Source: Winogradskyella sp.
GTDB lineage: Bacteria; Bacteroidota; Bacteroidia; Flavobacteriales; Flavobacteriaceae
NCBI RefSeq assembly: GCF_028282165.1
Contig: NZ_JANQIM010000037.1
Coordinates: 1-33,981, forward strand
Length of the DNA: 33,981 nucleotides
Reading direction: 5' to 3'
The position numbers and the translations under genes were made by a program. The notes beneath the pieces are model-generated. The model saw only the letters and a list, made by a program, of their open reading frames with translations. It searched no databases and was not told the origin of the DNA. Below are positions 25,191 to 33,529 of this stretch, piece by piece (the stretch's first letter is position 1; the number at the start of each line of letters is the position of its first letter).

Positions 25191-25676
25191 CTATTTGATA
25201 AATCGGCTATGCCAACTCTCACTGGCTGGCACTTCCCAATTCTCTCTAAACTCTGCTATATTGCTGACTAGATTATTAAAAACGATAGTGTTTTTTGAAA
25301 CAGACTTGTTCTTTGCCATTTTTTTGAAATCGACCAAGGGCTTGTATGCTATAAATTCCCCTTGTTTAAAGGACACGTTCATTTTATCCATCAAATCCAC
25401 GTTATAGGCATTCTCCAAGTCTTGAATGAAATGTACGGAAGCGTCTATAGAACATCCTGTTGCCCTGTTTAAGTTTTGATTTAAGGCTATTATTATAAAG
25501 CGTTTATATACAATATTATAGCCTGCTTGCAAACCTTTACCGTGAGCTGTCCAAGCCTCTATAAATGTTTCGATCTTTGAGTTTATTTCAGTTACTTCTT
25601 CATCTGAAAATGAGCGATTAGCTTGGTATATCCAAACTCGAGATTCCTCAGGTAGTGTATTAAAATCTACTAACAT
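25191..25676 (-). CDS. Conserved Bacteroidota protein, often mislabelled 'ABC transporter ATPase'
   Basis: A 161-aa soluble protein. Segments RVWIYQANRSFSDEEV, EAWTAHGKGLQAGYNIVYKR and ATGCSIDASVHFIQDLE are those of a family found throughout Bacteroidota, often called ABC transporter ATPase in databases. No Walker A, Walker B or signature motif is present, so the name is unsupported; function unknown. It is the last gene after the two Fe-S proteins, 12 nt behind, and was probably cotranscribed with them. Confidence 0.85.
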   Translation of the reverse strand: MLVDFNTLPEESRVWIYQANRSFSDEEVTEINSKIETFIEAWTAHGKGLQAGYNIVYKRFIIIALNQNLNRATGCSIDASVHFIQDLENAYNVDLMDKMNVSFKQGEFIAYKPLVDFKKMAKNKSVSKNTIVFNNLVSNIAEFRENWEVPASESWHSRFIK

Positions 25677-25688
25677 AAAAATGAATCA

Positions 25689-26471
25689 TTAAGAATTGGC
25701 TATTAATTCTGCAACATCAAGTACCTTAATACTATCTTCTTTCTCATTGAACTTAACACCATCACTCATCATGGTATTGCAGTATGGACATCCTGTGGCA
25801 ATTATATCTGGTTTGGTTTCTAGGGCATCTTGAGTTCTAAGAATATTTATATCCATATTGCCCTTTTCTGGTTCTTTAAACATTTGTGCACCTCCTGCTC
25901 CACAACAGAGCGCTGTACTTTTATGACGCTTCATTTCTACAAGGTTGGCATTTGTTTCTTTAAGAACGTCTCTAGGTGCGTTATATTCATTGTTGGCACG
26001 GCCTAAATAACATGGGTCGTGGAATGTAATGCGTTTTCCTTTATAGGTTTTACCTTCAAGGGTTAAACGCCCAGAGCTGATCAATTCTTTGATGTACTGC
26101 GTATGATGTACCACATCATAATTACCTCCAAGACTTGGATATTCATTTTTAATACAATTAAACGAATGCGGATCACAGGTTACGATGCGTTTTATCTCAT
26201 AAGCATTGAGCACTTCAATATTCATCATAGCCTGCATTTGAAACAAGAACTCATTTCCCGCGCGTTTTGCCAAATCACCTGTATTACTCTCTTCAGTGCC
26301 CAAAACAGCAAAATCGACATTAGCTTTATTCAGTATTTTTACAAAAGCTTTAGTAATTTTTTTTGCCCTATCGTCATAACTTCCAGCAGAACCTACCCAA
26401 AATAATATTTCGGGTTGTTTACCTTCTGCCATATACTCTGCCATAGTTGGCACTTTAAGTTCTTCGTTCAT
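25689..26471 (-). CDS. CCG-domain (HdrB/GlpC-like) Fe-S oxidoreductase subunit
   Basis: A 260-aa protein with two CCG-type halves. The C-terminal half is complete: Cys153 (DPCYLGR), Cys189-Cys190 (CCGAGGAQMF), Cys228 and Cys231 (GCPYC). The N-terminal half keeps the fold pattern (FWVGSAGSYDDR, AKRAGNEFLFQMQAM, KNEYPSLGGNYDVVHHTQY), but expected ligands are Ser28, Asn63 and Ser103; Cys99 and Cys106 are the only cysteines near the last motif. Partner of the membrane protein encoded 5 nt upstream. Together they resemble electron-transfer oxidoreductases that pass electrons to quinone (for example ETF:menaquinone oxidoreductase), here split in two. Donor unknown. Confidence 0.88.
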   Translation of the reverse strand: MNEELKVPTMAEYMAEGKQPEILFWVGSAGSYDDRAKKITKAFVKILNKANVDFAVLGTEESNTGDLAKRAGNEFLFQMQAMMNIEVLNAYEIKRIVTCDPHSFNCIKNEYPSLGGNYDVVHHTQYIKELISSGRLTLEGKTYKGKRITFHDPCYLGRANNEYNAPRDVLKETNANLVEMKRHKSTALCCGAGGAQMFKEPEKGNMDINILRTQDALETKPDIIATGCPYCNTMMSDGVKFNEKEDSIKVLDVAELIANS

Positions 26472-26476
26472 AGCTC

Positions 26477-27793
26477 TTATTCTTCTTTAACCCAGTTTAA
26501 ACGGTCCATTTGGTTATATGGCCATGGTGCTCCATTGTTTTCTATATTGGTCATCATATTATTGAGTTCCATTGGTGCTGCACTTTGCTCCATCACCAAG
26601 TAACGACGCATATCTACAATGATAGACAACGGATTGATACTTACAGGACACTCCTCAACACAGGCATTGCAAGTGGTACATGCCCATAATTCTTCGTGAG
26701 TTATATAATCGCCCAAAAGCTGTTTACCATCATCTTTAAACTCACCTTTATTGGCATCTATGTTCTTTCCGACTTCCTCTAAACGGTCGCGCGTATCCAT
26801 CATAATCTTACGTGGCGATAGCTTTTTACCTGTTAGGTTTGCTGGACATGCCGATGTACAACGACCACATTCTGTACAGGTGTAGGCATTGAGTAGTTGG
26901 ATTTGGTTTAAATCCATCACATCACTTGCACCAAACTTCTCGGGTACTTCATCTTCAGCGCCTTCTGGTGCAGCAGCAAATGGGTCGGCATTGGGATCCA
27001 TCATTAATTTCACCTCATTAGTAACGGCTTCAAGATTATTAAACTTTCCTTTTGGCTCAACACTTCCATAATACGTATTTGGAAATGCCAAAATGATGTG
27101 CAAATGCTTTGAAAAATACAGATAGTTTAAAAACACCAAAATTCCTATGATATGTAGCCACCATGCTGTACGTTCAATGGTGTGAAGCGCAGTTTCTGAT
27201 ATACCTTCAAACCAAGGTGCTATAAATTGCGAAATAACATTGCCATGTCCCATATCTTGAAATGGTGTGTCCGTGGCATTCATAACTAAAAACAAGCACA
27301 TTAAAACCACTTCGAAATATAGAATGATATTACCGTCGTTCTTTGGCCAACCTTTCATCTCGGCACTTAAGAAACGTTTTAGCTTAATTACATTACGACG
27401 TAACCAGAACGCAATAACAGCTACAATCACCAAAACTGCCAGTATTTCGAAAGAACCAATTAAAAAGCCATAAACTGACTCTGGAAGTACTTTTAATCCG
27501 ATACGATGTGTACCGAAAAGGCCATCAATGATAATCTCTAGAACTTCAATATTGATAATGATAAAACCGATATAGACGACAACATGAAGCATACCAGCGA
27601 TAGGACGTGTTACCATTTTACTTTGTCCTAGAGCTATACGCATCATATTTTTCCAGCGTTCTTTTTTATTATCGCTGGTATCTACAGCTTTCCCTAATTT
27701 AATGTTACGGATAAGTTTTCTAACATTTCTTGTGAAATATCCTATTCCTAAAATGAGGATGATAGCAAAAAGTATATTTGGTATAAACTCCAT
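26477..27793 (-). CDS. Membrane-bound Fe-S oxidoreductase (cytochrome b-like with two 4Fe-4S)
   Basis: A 438-aa protein. About 1-250 contains five or six membrane segments like the gamma subunit of nitrate reductase, with histidines suited to haem b (for example HVVVYIGF and TERTAWWLHIIG). The C-terminal part has two ferredoxin-type motifs, CTECGRCTSACPAN and CTTCNACVEECPVS, for two 4Fe-4S clusters. Followed after 5 nt by the CCG protein, so the pair likely forms a quinone-linked electron-transfer complex, perhaps taking electrons from ETF during fatty-acid oxidation. It starts 8 nt after the MCE gene. Family is clear, electron donor is inferred. Confidence 0.88.
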   Translation of the reverse strand: MEFIPNILFAIILILGIGYFTRNVRKLIRNIKLGKAVDTSDNKKERWKNMMRIALGQSKMVTRPIAGMLHVVVYIGFIIINIEVLEIIIDGLFGTHRIGLKVLPESVYGFLIGSFEILAVLVIVAVIAFWLRRNVIKLKRFLSAEMKGWPKNDGNIILYFEVVLMCLFLVMNATDTPFQDMGHGNVISQFIAPWFEGISETALHTIERTAWWLHIIGILVFLNYLYFSKHLHIILAFPNTYYGSVEPKGKFNNLEAVTNEVKLMMDPNADPFAAAPEGAEDEVPEKFGASDVMDLNQIQLLNAYTCTECGRCTSACPANLTGKKLSPRKIMMDTRDRLEEVGKNIDANKGEFKDDGKQLLGDYITHEELWACTTCNACVEECPVSINPLSIIVDMRRYLVMEQSAAPMELNNMMTNIENNGAPWPYNQMDRLNWVKEE

Positions 27794-27801
27794 ATAATCG
27801 A

Positions 27802-28743
27802 TTAATTCTTTTGGTCTTCGGTTGGTGGTTGGTATGGGATTTCTTTCTTGGATAAAATACGTCTGTACCTTGCAGGATGGAGTTTAATATCTAGAAGTAA
27901 TTCTTCCATTTCCTTTGAAGCTGCTTCAAGATTATTATACAAGCTATCGTCATTTAAAAGTTTACCTATGGTGCCTTCATTATTATCAATGCTAGCCATT
28001 ATACCTTGAATACCAGTCAATGTCTTATTTAAATTGTCAACCGTCTTAGAAATATTAACCTCTTTTAGGTTGGATGACAACTCACTTAGATCTTTACTTG
28101 TTTTTTCAAAATTATCCAGAACCGATGTCACCTTGTCATCATTCTCCTTTATAACGGATTGAATTGAATACGATAGATCTTTAAATGACTTTAGTGTTGC
28201 ATTTAATTCGGCAATGGTACTTTTTAAACCTTGGTCCGACTCGTCAACAACCATTGCATTTATACTTGTCATTAAAGTATCCGCAGAGCGAATAGCACTG
28301 TCTAAATCAGAGCTTATTCCCGAAAAATTATTTTTGAGCGTAGTAATAAGCCCAGGTTGCACCTCAGATTTTATAAAATCACCTGGTTTAGCTAGTTCTC
28401 CGTCATTTGTATTTACAATAGCAAGAGCATTACCACCCATCAAACCCGTTTCATAAAGGCGAATAATACTATTTTTAGAAAATTTAAGCTTCGGATTAAC
28501 TGAAAAGAACACACGTGTTTTTCCTGTCTCAAAATCGTATTTAATGTCTTCTATTTTTCCGACCTTATTGCCTTTTACTGTCACGGAAGATGATGTACTT
28601 AAAGCATTGTAGTCAAACTCAGTGTAATAGGTATTAGTGTCTGAAAAAATATCTTCTCCTTTTAAATAGGAAAACAAGTATATAAAAAGTGCAATACCAG
28701 ATAATACCAATACTGCTGTTTTAACTTCTCTTGAGATTTTCAA
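27802..28743 (-). CDS. MCE-domain (MlaD-like) lipid-transfer protein
   Basis: A 313-aa protein anchored by a single N-terminal helix (about 9-28) with an MCE domain at about 36-115 (YNALSTSSSVTVKGNKVGKI, LYETGLMGGNALAIV), followed by a long helical region (about 140-290) that probably forms coiled coils or a tunnel. MlaD-type proteins carry phospholipids between inner and outer membranes with an ABC transporter, whose genes are not in this window. It lies 54 nt after the amidase gene and 8 nt before the Fe-S gene, an order familiar in Flavobacteriaceae. Confidence 0.92.
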   Translation of the reverse strand: MKISREVKTAVLVLSGIALFIYLFSYLKGEDIFSDTNTYYTEFDYNALSTSSSVTVKGNKVGKIEDIKYDFETGKTRVFFSVNPKLKFSKNSIIRLYETGLMGGNALAIVNTNDGELAKPGDFIKSEVQPGLITTLKNNFSGISSDLDSAIRSADTLMTSINAMVVDESDQGLKSTIAELNATLKSFKDLSYSIQSVIKENDDKVTSVLDNFEKTSKDLSELSSNLKEVNISKTVDNLNKTLTGIQGIMASIDNNEGTIGKLLNDDSLYNNLEAASKEMEELLLDIKLHPARYRRILSKKEIPYQPPTEDQKN

Positions 28744-28797
28744 TGGGCTAAGCTTTGATTCTAAACAAAATTAGGAATAAATATATTAATAATGTTT

Positions 28798-29919
28798 CTA
28801 ATTAGTGGTAGTTTTCAGAGCTTCGGATATATCGACTTGCTTTCCGTCTTTATAAGCAACTATAAAGCTTGTTGTATACCCTTTTATTCTAGCTTCTTCT
28901 TGAAGTTGTTTCGCTTTATTATAATCTGAAGTACTACCATAAAAGTATTTATAAAGCTGACCGACTTTTTCTTTACTCAACTCAGATAGGCCCATAAAGT
29001 TATAGGATTTGGGTTCTAGATTCCTAGAACTCGCGGCAATTTGCACTTTAAAGGTGATGTCTTCATAAATTAAGGGGATATTTTCCTGCAGCACATTATC
29101 GTTTGTTTCCTCCGATACTAGAATATTGCCACCGACATTTTGATCGATTTCCTTTTTATAAGAAAGAATGGCATCTTTAAGTGCATTGGCCATTTTATGC
29201 TGACCTGATTTGGAATTTAAAAATGCACCTTCTCTTTTGTTGCTAATAAAACCGAGTTCTACAAGAACACTAGGCATATAGGTATTTCTTATTACTAAAA
29301 GACTATGCTGTTTTAAGCCTCGACTTTTTCGTTTGGCCTTACCTATAAAATTGTCTTCTATTTTACGTGCAAGTATTACACTTTGCTCCACATACACTTC
29401 TTGCTCAATGGTTAAGGCAATTTCAGATTCAGGTGAGGTCGGATCGAAACCTGCATAGTTTTCCTCATAATTATCCTCTAAGAAAATAACCTCGTTTTCG
29501 CGTTTTGCAAATTCAAAATTTCTACCAGCATTATTTTCTCCCAGCACCCAAGTTTCGGTACCATAGGGTTTAGAATTAGTGACAGAATTACAATGGATGG
29601 ATATAAATAAGTCTGCATCTGCTTTATTCGCTATATCGGCTCTTTTCCAAAGCTCAATAAACCTATCCTTTTTACGCGTATAAATCACTTTTACGTCATC
29701 TAGCGTTTCAAGGGTCTTCCCCAACTCTAAAACCACATCCAAGGCAATTTTTTTTTCCTTATATCCATTGCTTATGGCTCCTGGATCTTTACCACCATGG
29801 CCAGCATCTAAAACCACTACAAATTTATCGTCCTGTGCCTGTAAGCTTGAAAGGCATGTTAAAGAAGTGATAAAAGTAAGAACTATTGATACTATTATAT
29901 AATTTCGCTTCGTTTGCAT
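28798..29919 (-). CDS. N-acetylmuramoyl-L-alanine amidase with C-terminal SPOR-like domain
   Basis: A 373-aa exported protein (signal peptide about 1-28, cleavage near LQAQ). The Amidase_3 domain spans about 33-255, with zinc ligands His41 (LDAGHGGKDPG), Glu55 and His109 (SIHCNS) and catalytic Glu221 (VELGFIS). A SPOR-like domain at about 288-357 (FKVQIAAS, then VGQLYKYFYG and KAKQLQEEA) should direct it to denuded septal peptidoglycan. Role: splitting septal wall during division. Divergent from lptD with a 110-bp shared upstream region. First gene of the amidase-MCE-Fe-S series. Confidence 0.93.
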   Translation of the reverse strand: MQTKRNYIIVSIVLTFITSLTCLSSLQAQDDKFVVVLDAGHGGKDPGAISNGYKEKKIALDVVLELGKTLETLDDVKVIYTRKKDRFIELWKRADIANKADADLFISIHCNSVTNSKPYGTETWVLGENNAGRNFEFAKRENEVIFLEDNYEENYAGFDPTSPESEIALTIEQEVYVEQSVILARKIEDNFIGKAKRKSRGLKQHSLLVIRNTYMPSVLVELGFISNKREGAFLNSKSGQHKMANALKDAILSYKKEIDQNVGGNILVSEETNDNVLQENIPLIYEDITFKVQIAASSRNLEPKSYNFMGLSELSKEKVGQLYKYFYGSTSDYNKAKQLQEEARIKGYTTSFIVAYKDGKQVDISEALKTTTN

Positions 29920-30024
29920 ATGTAATCTAACGGTTTCTGAACTCGTATTATTTCACGTCATTACTAGTAATACAGTATTTTTAAACTTTAGACTATAAAT
30001 AAGATAATCACAAAAAAATATCTG

Positions 30025-30032
30025 TACTTTTG
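30025..30032 (+). promoter_or_regulatory. Candidate -7 box overlapping the annotated lptD start
   Basis: TACTTTTG fits the Bacteroidota -7 consensus TAnnTTTG exactly. No clear -33 TTG is at the right distance. If real, transcription begins near 30038, after the TTG start at 30030, so translation would need a later start, such as the TTG at 30081. Confidence 0.35.
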
Positions 30033-32828
30033 GCGTTTCAAAAACCGAGCCATACTTTTACAAAAATACATCTAAAAGGATTGCGTACAAATAGTCTACA
30101 CATACTTTTTGCTTTGAGTTTTACAGTGTTTATCAACACTTTTAGCTTTGCCCAAGAATTACCAAAAGCGAATACCAGTATTCCTCCAAAAGAAGAAACA
30201 GATTCTACAGCTATAGCTAAAGAGACTAAAATAGTAGAGGTTGACTCATTATTAAGTCAACCAATCAATATCAAACAAGTTGATTCTACAGAACAAGATT
30301 CTGTAAAAGATGAAAGTTTTTTAAAAGATATTGTAACCTACAAAGCCAGGGATTATGTGGCGATCAATCAAAAAAAGCAACAGATACGACTCTACAATAA
30401 GGCCGAAGTAGTCTATGAGGATATGGAAATTACCGCTGGTGTTATTGTTATAGACTATAGTAAAAATTTGGTATATGCTGGTCGTTTAAAAGACTCTACG
30501 GGCTACTCCCAAAAACCAGTTTTCACCCAAGGTGCTAATGTTATTGAACCTGATTCTATTATTTTTAATACAGATTCTAGAAAAGCCTTAATTTTTAATT
30601 CTGTAACCGAACAGAGTGGTGGCACAGTACTGGCTGAACGAACAAAAAGGGAAAACGACTCGGTCTATTTTATATCTAGAGGAAAATTTACTACTTCAGA
30701 GAATTTGGAAGACCCTGAGTATTACATCTTAATGAATAGGGCCAAAATTGTTCCCAACAAGAAGATTGTTACCGGTATGAGTCAGATGTACATTTATGAC
30801 GTACCAACACCAATTGCTATTCCTTTTGCTTATTTTCCTATGTCTAAAAAACAAACGTCTGGTATCATTTTCCCTTCGTTTGGAGAAGACACTGGTAATG
30901 ATAGAGGCTATTTTTTACAAAATGGAGGTTATTACTTCGCGATTAGCGATTATGTGGACTTGGCAGTATTAGGCGATTATTATACTAACGGCAGTTACGC
31001 ACTTCGATTAGAGAGCAACTACGCTGTACGTTATAAGTTTAGAGGTAATTTTGGATTTAGATACGAAAACCTTTTAAATAGCGAACGCGGGTTTCCGGAT
31101 TTTAGACAAAGTACAATTTACAATATTAGGTGGTCTCACACACAAGATTCAAAAGCCAACCCAAGTTCAAGATTTTCGGCCTCGGTTAACTTAGGTAGTA
31201 GTCAATTCTTTCAACAATCTATTAATCAGGCCAACTTAGCCAATGTCCTTACAAATACCTTAGCATCATCCGTATCATATTCTAAAACATTTCAAGGAGA
31301 ACCACAGGTTAATTTAAGTTTAACCGCAACACATAATCAAAATACAAATACAGAAGCCATTAACCTCACCTTGCCAACCATGCAAGCCTCCATGACTAGG
31401 GTATTCCCATTTGCCCCTAAGGCTGGCGCAAAGAAAGGAGCTATTCAAAACGTTAACTTTCAAGTAAATACTCGAGGGGAATATCGCATTAATACTACGG
31501 ATTCTTTGTTTGGAAAAAGCGAAATGTTTGATGATGCTCTAGCGGGAATGCGACATTCAATTCCTGTAACCACAAACTTTAAGGTTTTTAATCATTTTAG
31601 TGTGAGTACCAGTGCCAATTTTGAAGAAACCTGGACTTTAAAGACTACTAGACGTGAAGATATTTTTGAAGGAGAGACTTCAGAAGCAATCGATGTCAAC
31701 GGTTTTGACCGTTTTTTAACCTATAATTTTGGAGCAAGCATCGGAACAACATTATATGGCATGTATAATTTTGAAAAGGAAGGCAAGGATCCCAAAATAC
31801 AGGCCATAAGGCACGTCATGCGACCCGCAATTAGCTATAGTATTAGTCCTGCATTTGATCAATATTACGAAACTTATGATGTTATCGATGCCGATGGTAC
31901 CACAAGTGACCAAGTTGAGTACACGCGTTTTGAAAATTCATTGTTTGGCGCACCTGGCAATCGTTTTTCTAGCAATATTGGGATTTCAGTTGGTAATAAT
32001 TTTGAAGCTAAAGTACGTTCTAAGGATTCTACCGATACCGAACCCAAAAAGATATTTTTGCTCAACAACCTAAATTTAGCCACCTCTTATGACCTCGCAG
32101 CAGATTCATTAAATTGGAGTCCGCTAAGGGTTACTGGTAATACACAAATCTTAAATAAAAAAATGAACATTAACTTTGGCATGACCTTAAATCCTTATGC
32201 CTTAGATAATAACAACAGAGTTATAAATACATTTAATGTTGACAATGGTGGAAGTTTATTCCGTCTAACCTCAGCTAATCTAAACATCAGCTATACCTTA
32301 AACAACGATAGTTTTTCTGGCAAGGAGACGGATGAAGACACGGATAAAGAAGCCGAACGGCGCGCAGCCACAGCTAATGCCAGAACCGATGACCTTTTTG
32401 GTGTTTCTCAGGACTTTGCTGACCAAAGGCTATCGGATGGTGACAAGAGCGGTGAAGAAGAACCAGAAGATAACGATTTGTATAACTATAAAATGCCGTG
32501 GAGTCTACGATTATCTTATGCGGCCAACTATACCAATACCCAACGGCAAAATGAAATCACTTCGAACTCTTTGATGTTTTCTGGAGATGTGGAAATATCG
32601 CCACGTTGGTCCGTTGGTGTATCATCTGGTTATGATTTTCTTAACCAAGGTTTTACATTTACGCAATTACGCTTTGAACGCGATTTATTAAGTTGGCGGA
32701 TGAATTTTTCGTGGATACCCTTTGGCAATCAACAATCTTGGAACTTCTTCATTGGTATTAAATCTAACCTGTTGAAAGACTTAAAATACGATCAACGTCG
32801 TCAGCCTGACCGACAATTGGGTAACTAA
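30030..32828 (+). CDS. lptD: LPS assembly outer-membrane protein LptD
   Basis: A 932-aa outer-membrane protein that inserts lipopolysaccharide into the outer leaflet. After a signal peptide (hydrophobic FALSFTVFINTFSFA) and a Ser/Thr/Glu-rich linker comes an OstA/LptA-like jelly roll at about 110-260 (KAEVVYEDMEITAGVIVIDY). A long beta barrel follows, with the conserved IPFAYFPMSKKQTSGI entry segment. An acidic loop (about 768-815) interrupts the barrel. No ATG precedes the signal peptide: the frame allows TTG at 30030 or TTG at 30081, which would give MRTNSLHILFALSF. I give the longer form, but the start is uncertain. Typical length for Bacteroidota LptD. Confidence 0.9.
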   Translation: MAFQKPSHTFTKIHLKGLRTNSLHILFALSFTVFINTFSFAQELPKANTSIPPKEETDSTAIAKETKIVEVDSLLSQPINIKQVDSTEQDSVKDESFLKDIVTYKARDYVAINQKKQQIRLYNKAEVVYEDMEITAGVIVIDYSKNLVYAGRLKDSTGYSQKPVFTQGANVIEPDSIIFNTDSRKALIFNSVTEQSGGTVLAERTKRENDSVYFISRGKFTTSENLEDPEYYILMNRAKIVPNKKIVTGMSQMYIYDVPTPIAIPFAYFPMSKKQTSGIIFPSFGEDTGNDRGYFLQNGGYYFAISDYVDLAVLGDYYTNGSYALRLESNYAVRYKFRGNFGFRYENLLNSERGFPDFRQSTIYNIRWSHTQDSKANPSSRFSASVNLGSSQFFQQSINQANLANVLTNTLASSVSYSKTFQGEPQVNLSLTATHNQNTNTEAINLTLPTMQASMTRVFPFAPKAGAKKGAIQNVNFQVNTRGEYRINTTDSLFGKSEMFDDALAGMRHSIPVTTNFKVFNHFSVSTSANFEETWTLKTTRREDIFEGETSEAIDVNGFDRFLTYNFGASIGTTLYGMYNFEKEGKDPKIQAIRHVMRPAISYSISPAFDQYYETYDVIDADGTTSDQVEYTRFENSLFGAPGNRFSSNIGISVGNNFEAKVRSKDSTDTEPKKIFLLNNLNLATSYDLAADSLNWSPLRVTGNTQILNKKMNINFGMTLNPYALDNNNRVINTFNVDNGGSLFRLTSANLNISYTLNNDSFSGKETDEDTDKEAERRAATANARTDDLFGVSQDFADQRLSDGDKSGEEEPEDNDLYNYKMPWSLRLSYAANYTNTQRQNEITSNSLMFSGDVEISPRWSVGVSSGYDFLNQGFTFTQLRFERDLLSWRMNFSWIPFGNQQSWNFFIGIKSNLLKDLKYDQRRQPDRQLGN

Positions 32829-32840
32829 CTTAAAACAACT

Positions 32841-32981
32841 TGTCAGTTCGAGTTAAATTCGTTAAGAATTTAGTATCGAGAACTAGGTTTGATCATTAAA
32901 TTCTATTCTCGACCCTTCAACTTTGCTCAAGGTAGGCTAAATTTTTAGTATTCCATTCTGAAAAATCACTCGAATTGACGA
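32841..32981. repeat. Nested palindromic intergenic repeat after lptD
   Basis: TGTCAGTTCGAG (32841-32852) is mirrored by CTCGAATTGACG (32969-32980), 10 of 12 bases paired. Inside, ATCGAGAA near 32874 pairs with TTCTCGA near 32903. Such TTCGAG/CTCGA mirror repeats are frequent between flavobacterial genes as I recall; this looks like a partly decayed copy. It may fold in RNA and protect or end the lptD transcript. Confidence 0.5.
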
Positions 32982-33023
32982 CTTTTGAGTTAATATTTTA
33001 AACACAAATACTTACTCATAATC

Positions 33024-33404
33024 ATGAAACAAATTATTAATACACCAAATGCGCCTGCTCCGATAGGACCTTACAACCAAGCGGTTTTAACAGGCAACAC
33101 GCTATATACCTCAGGCCAGATTGCCTTAGACCCTAAAACCATGGAGCTGGTTATGGATTCTATTGAAGCTGAAACCAAACAAGTCATGGAAAACATGAAA
33201 GCCGTTTTGGAAGCTGCCGATATGACGTTTGATCATGTGGTAAAGACCTCGATCTTCATCAGTGATATGCATAACTTTTCGAAGATCAATGCCGTTTATG
33301 GCGAATACTTTAGTGAAGCTACGGCACCAGCTAGAGAAACCGTTGAAGTGGCCAACTTGCCTAAGTTTGTTAATGTGGAGATTAGTATGGTGGCGGTGAG
33401 GTAG
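33024..33404 (+). CDS. ridA: 2-iminobutanoate/2-iminopropanoate deaminase
   Basis: A 126-aa member of the RidA (YjgF/YER057c/UK114) family. It hydrolyses reactive enamines/imines such as 2-aminoacrylate made by PLP enzymes, protecting them. The family features are present: PNAPAPIGPYNQAV near the start, LYTSGQIALDP, the catalytic Arg104 in APARETVEVANLPK and Glu119 in VEISMVAV. Full length, normal start. It stands alone between the lptD repeat and a hairpin that separates it from the convergent gene at the right edge. Confidence 0.96.
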   Translation: MKQIINTPNAPAPIGPYNQAVLTGNTLYTSGQIALDPKTMELVMDSIEAETKQVMENMKAVLEAADMTFDHVVKTSIFISDMHNFSKINAVYGEYFSEATAPARETVEVANLPKFVNVEISMVAVR

Positions 33405-33428
33405 TTAGACTTACCATGTTTATTGAGG

Positions 33429-33477
33429 TTAGTTACACTTGCTAAAAACAAACCCAGCAAAAAAAACTTGTAACTAA
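33429..33477. terminator. Hairpin between convergent genes
   Basis: TTAGTTACA (33429-33437) pairs perfectly with TGTAACTAA (33469-33477); TTGCT/AGCAA can extend the stem inside. It is 25 bp after ridA and 53 bp from the convergent stop. No T-tract follows, so its role as a terminator in either direction is tentative. Confidence 0.35.
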
Positions 33478-33529
33478 AGTATACAATGAGAAAATAAATC
33501 TAAATTATTGAATAAAATTAACCTAAAAG

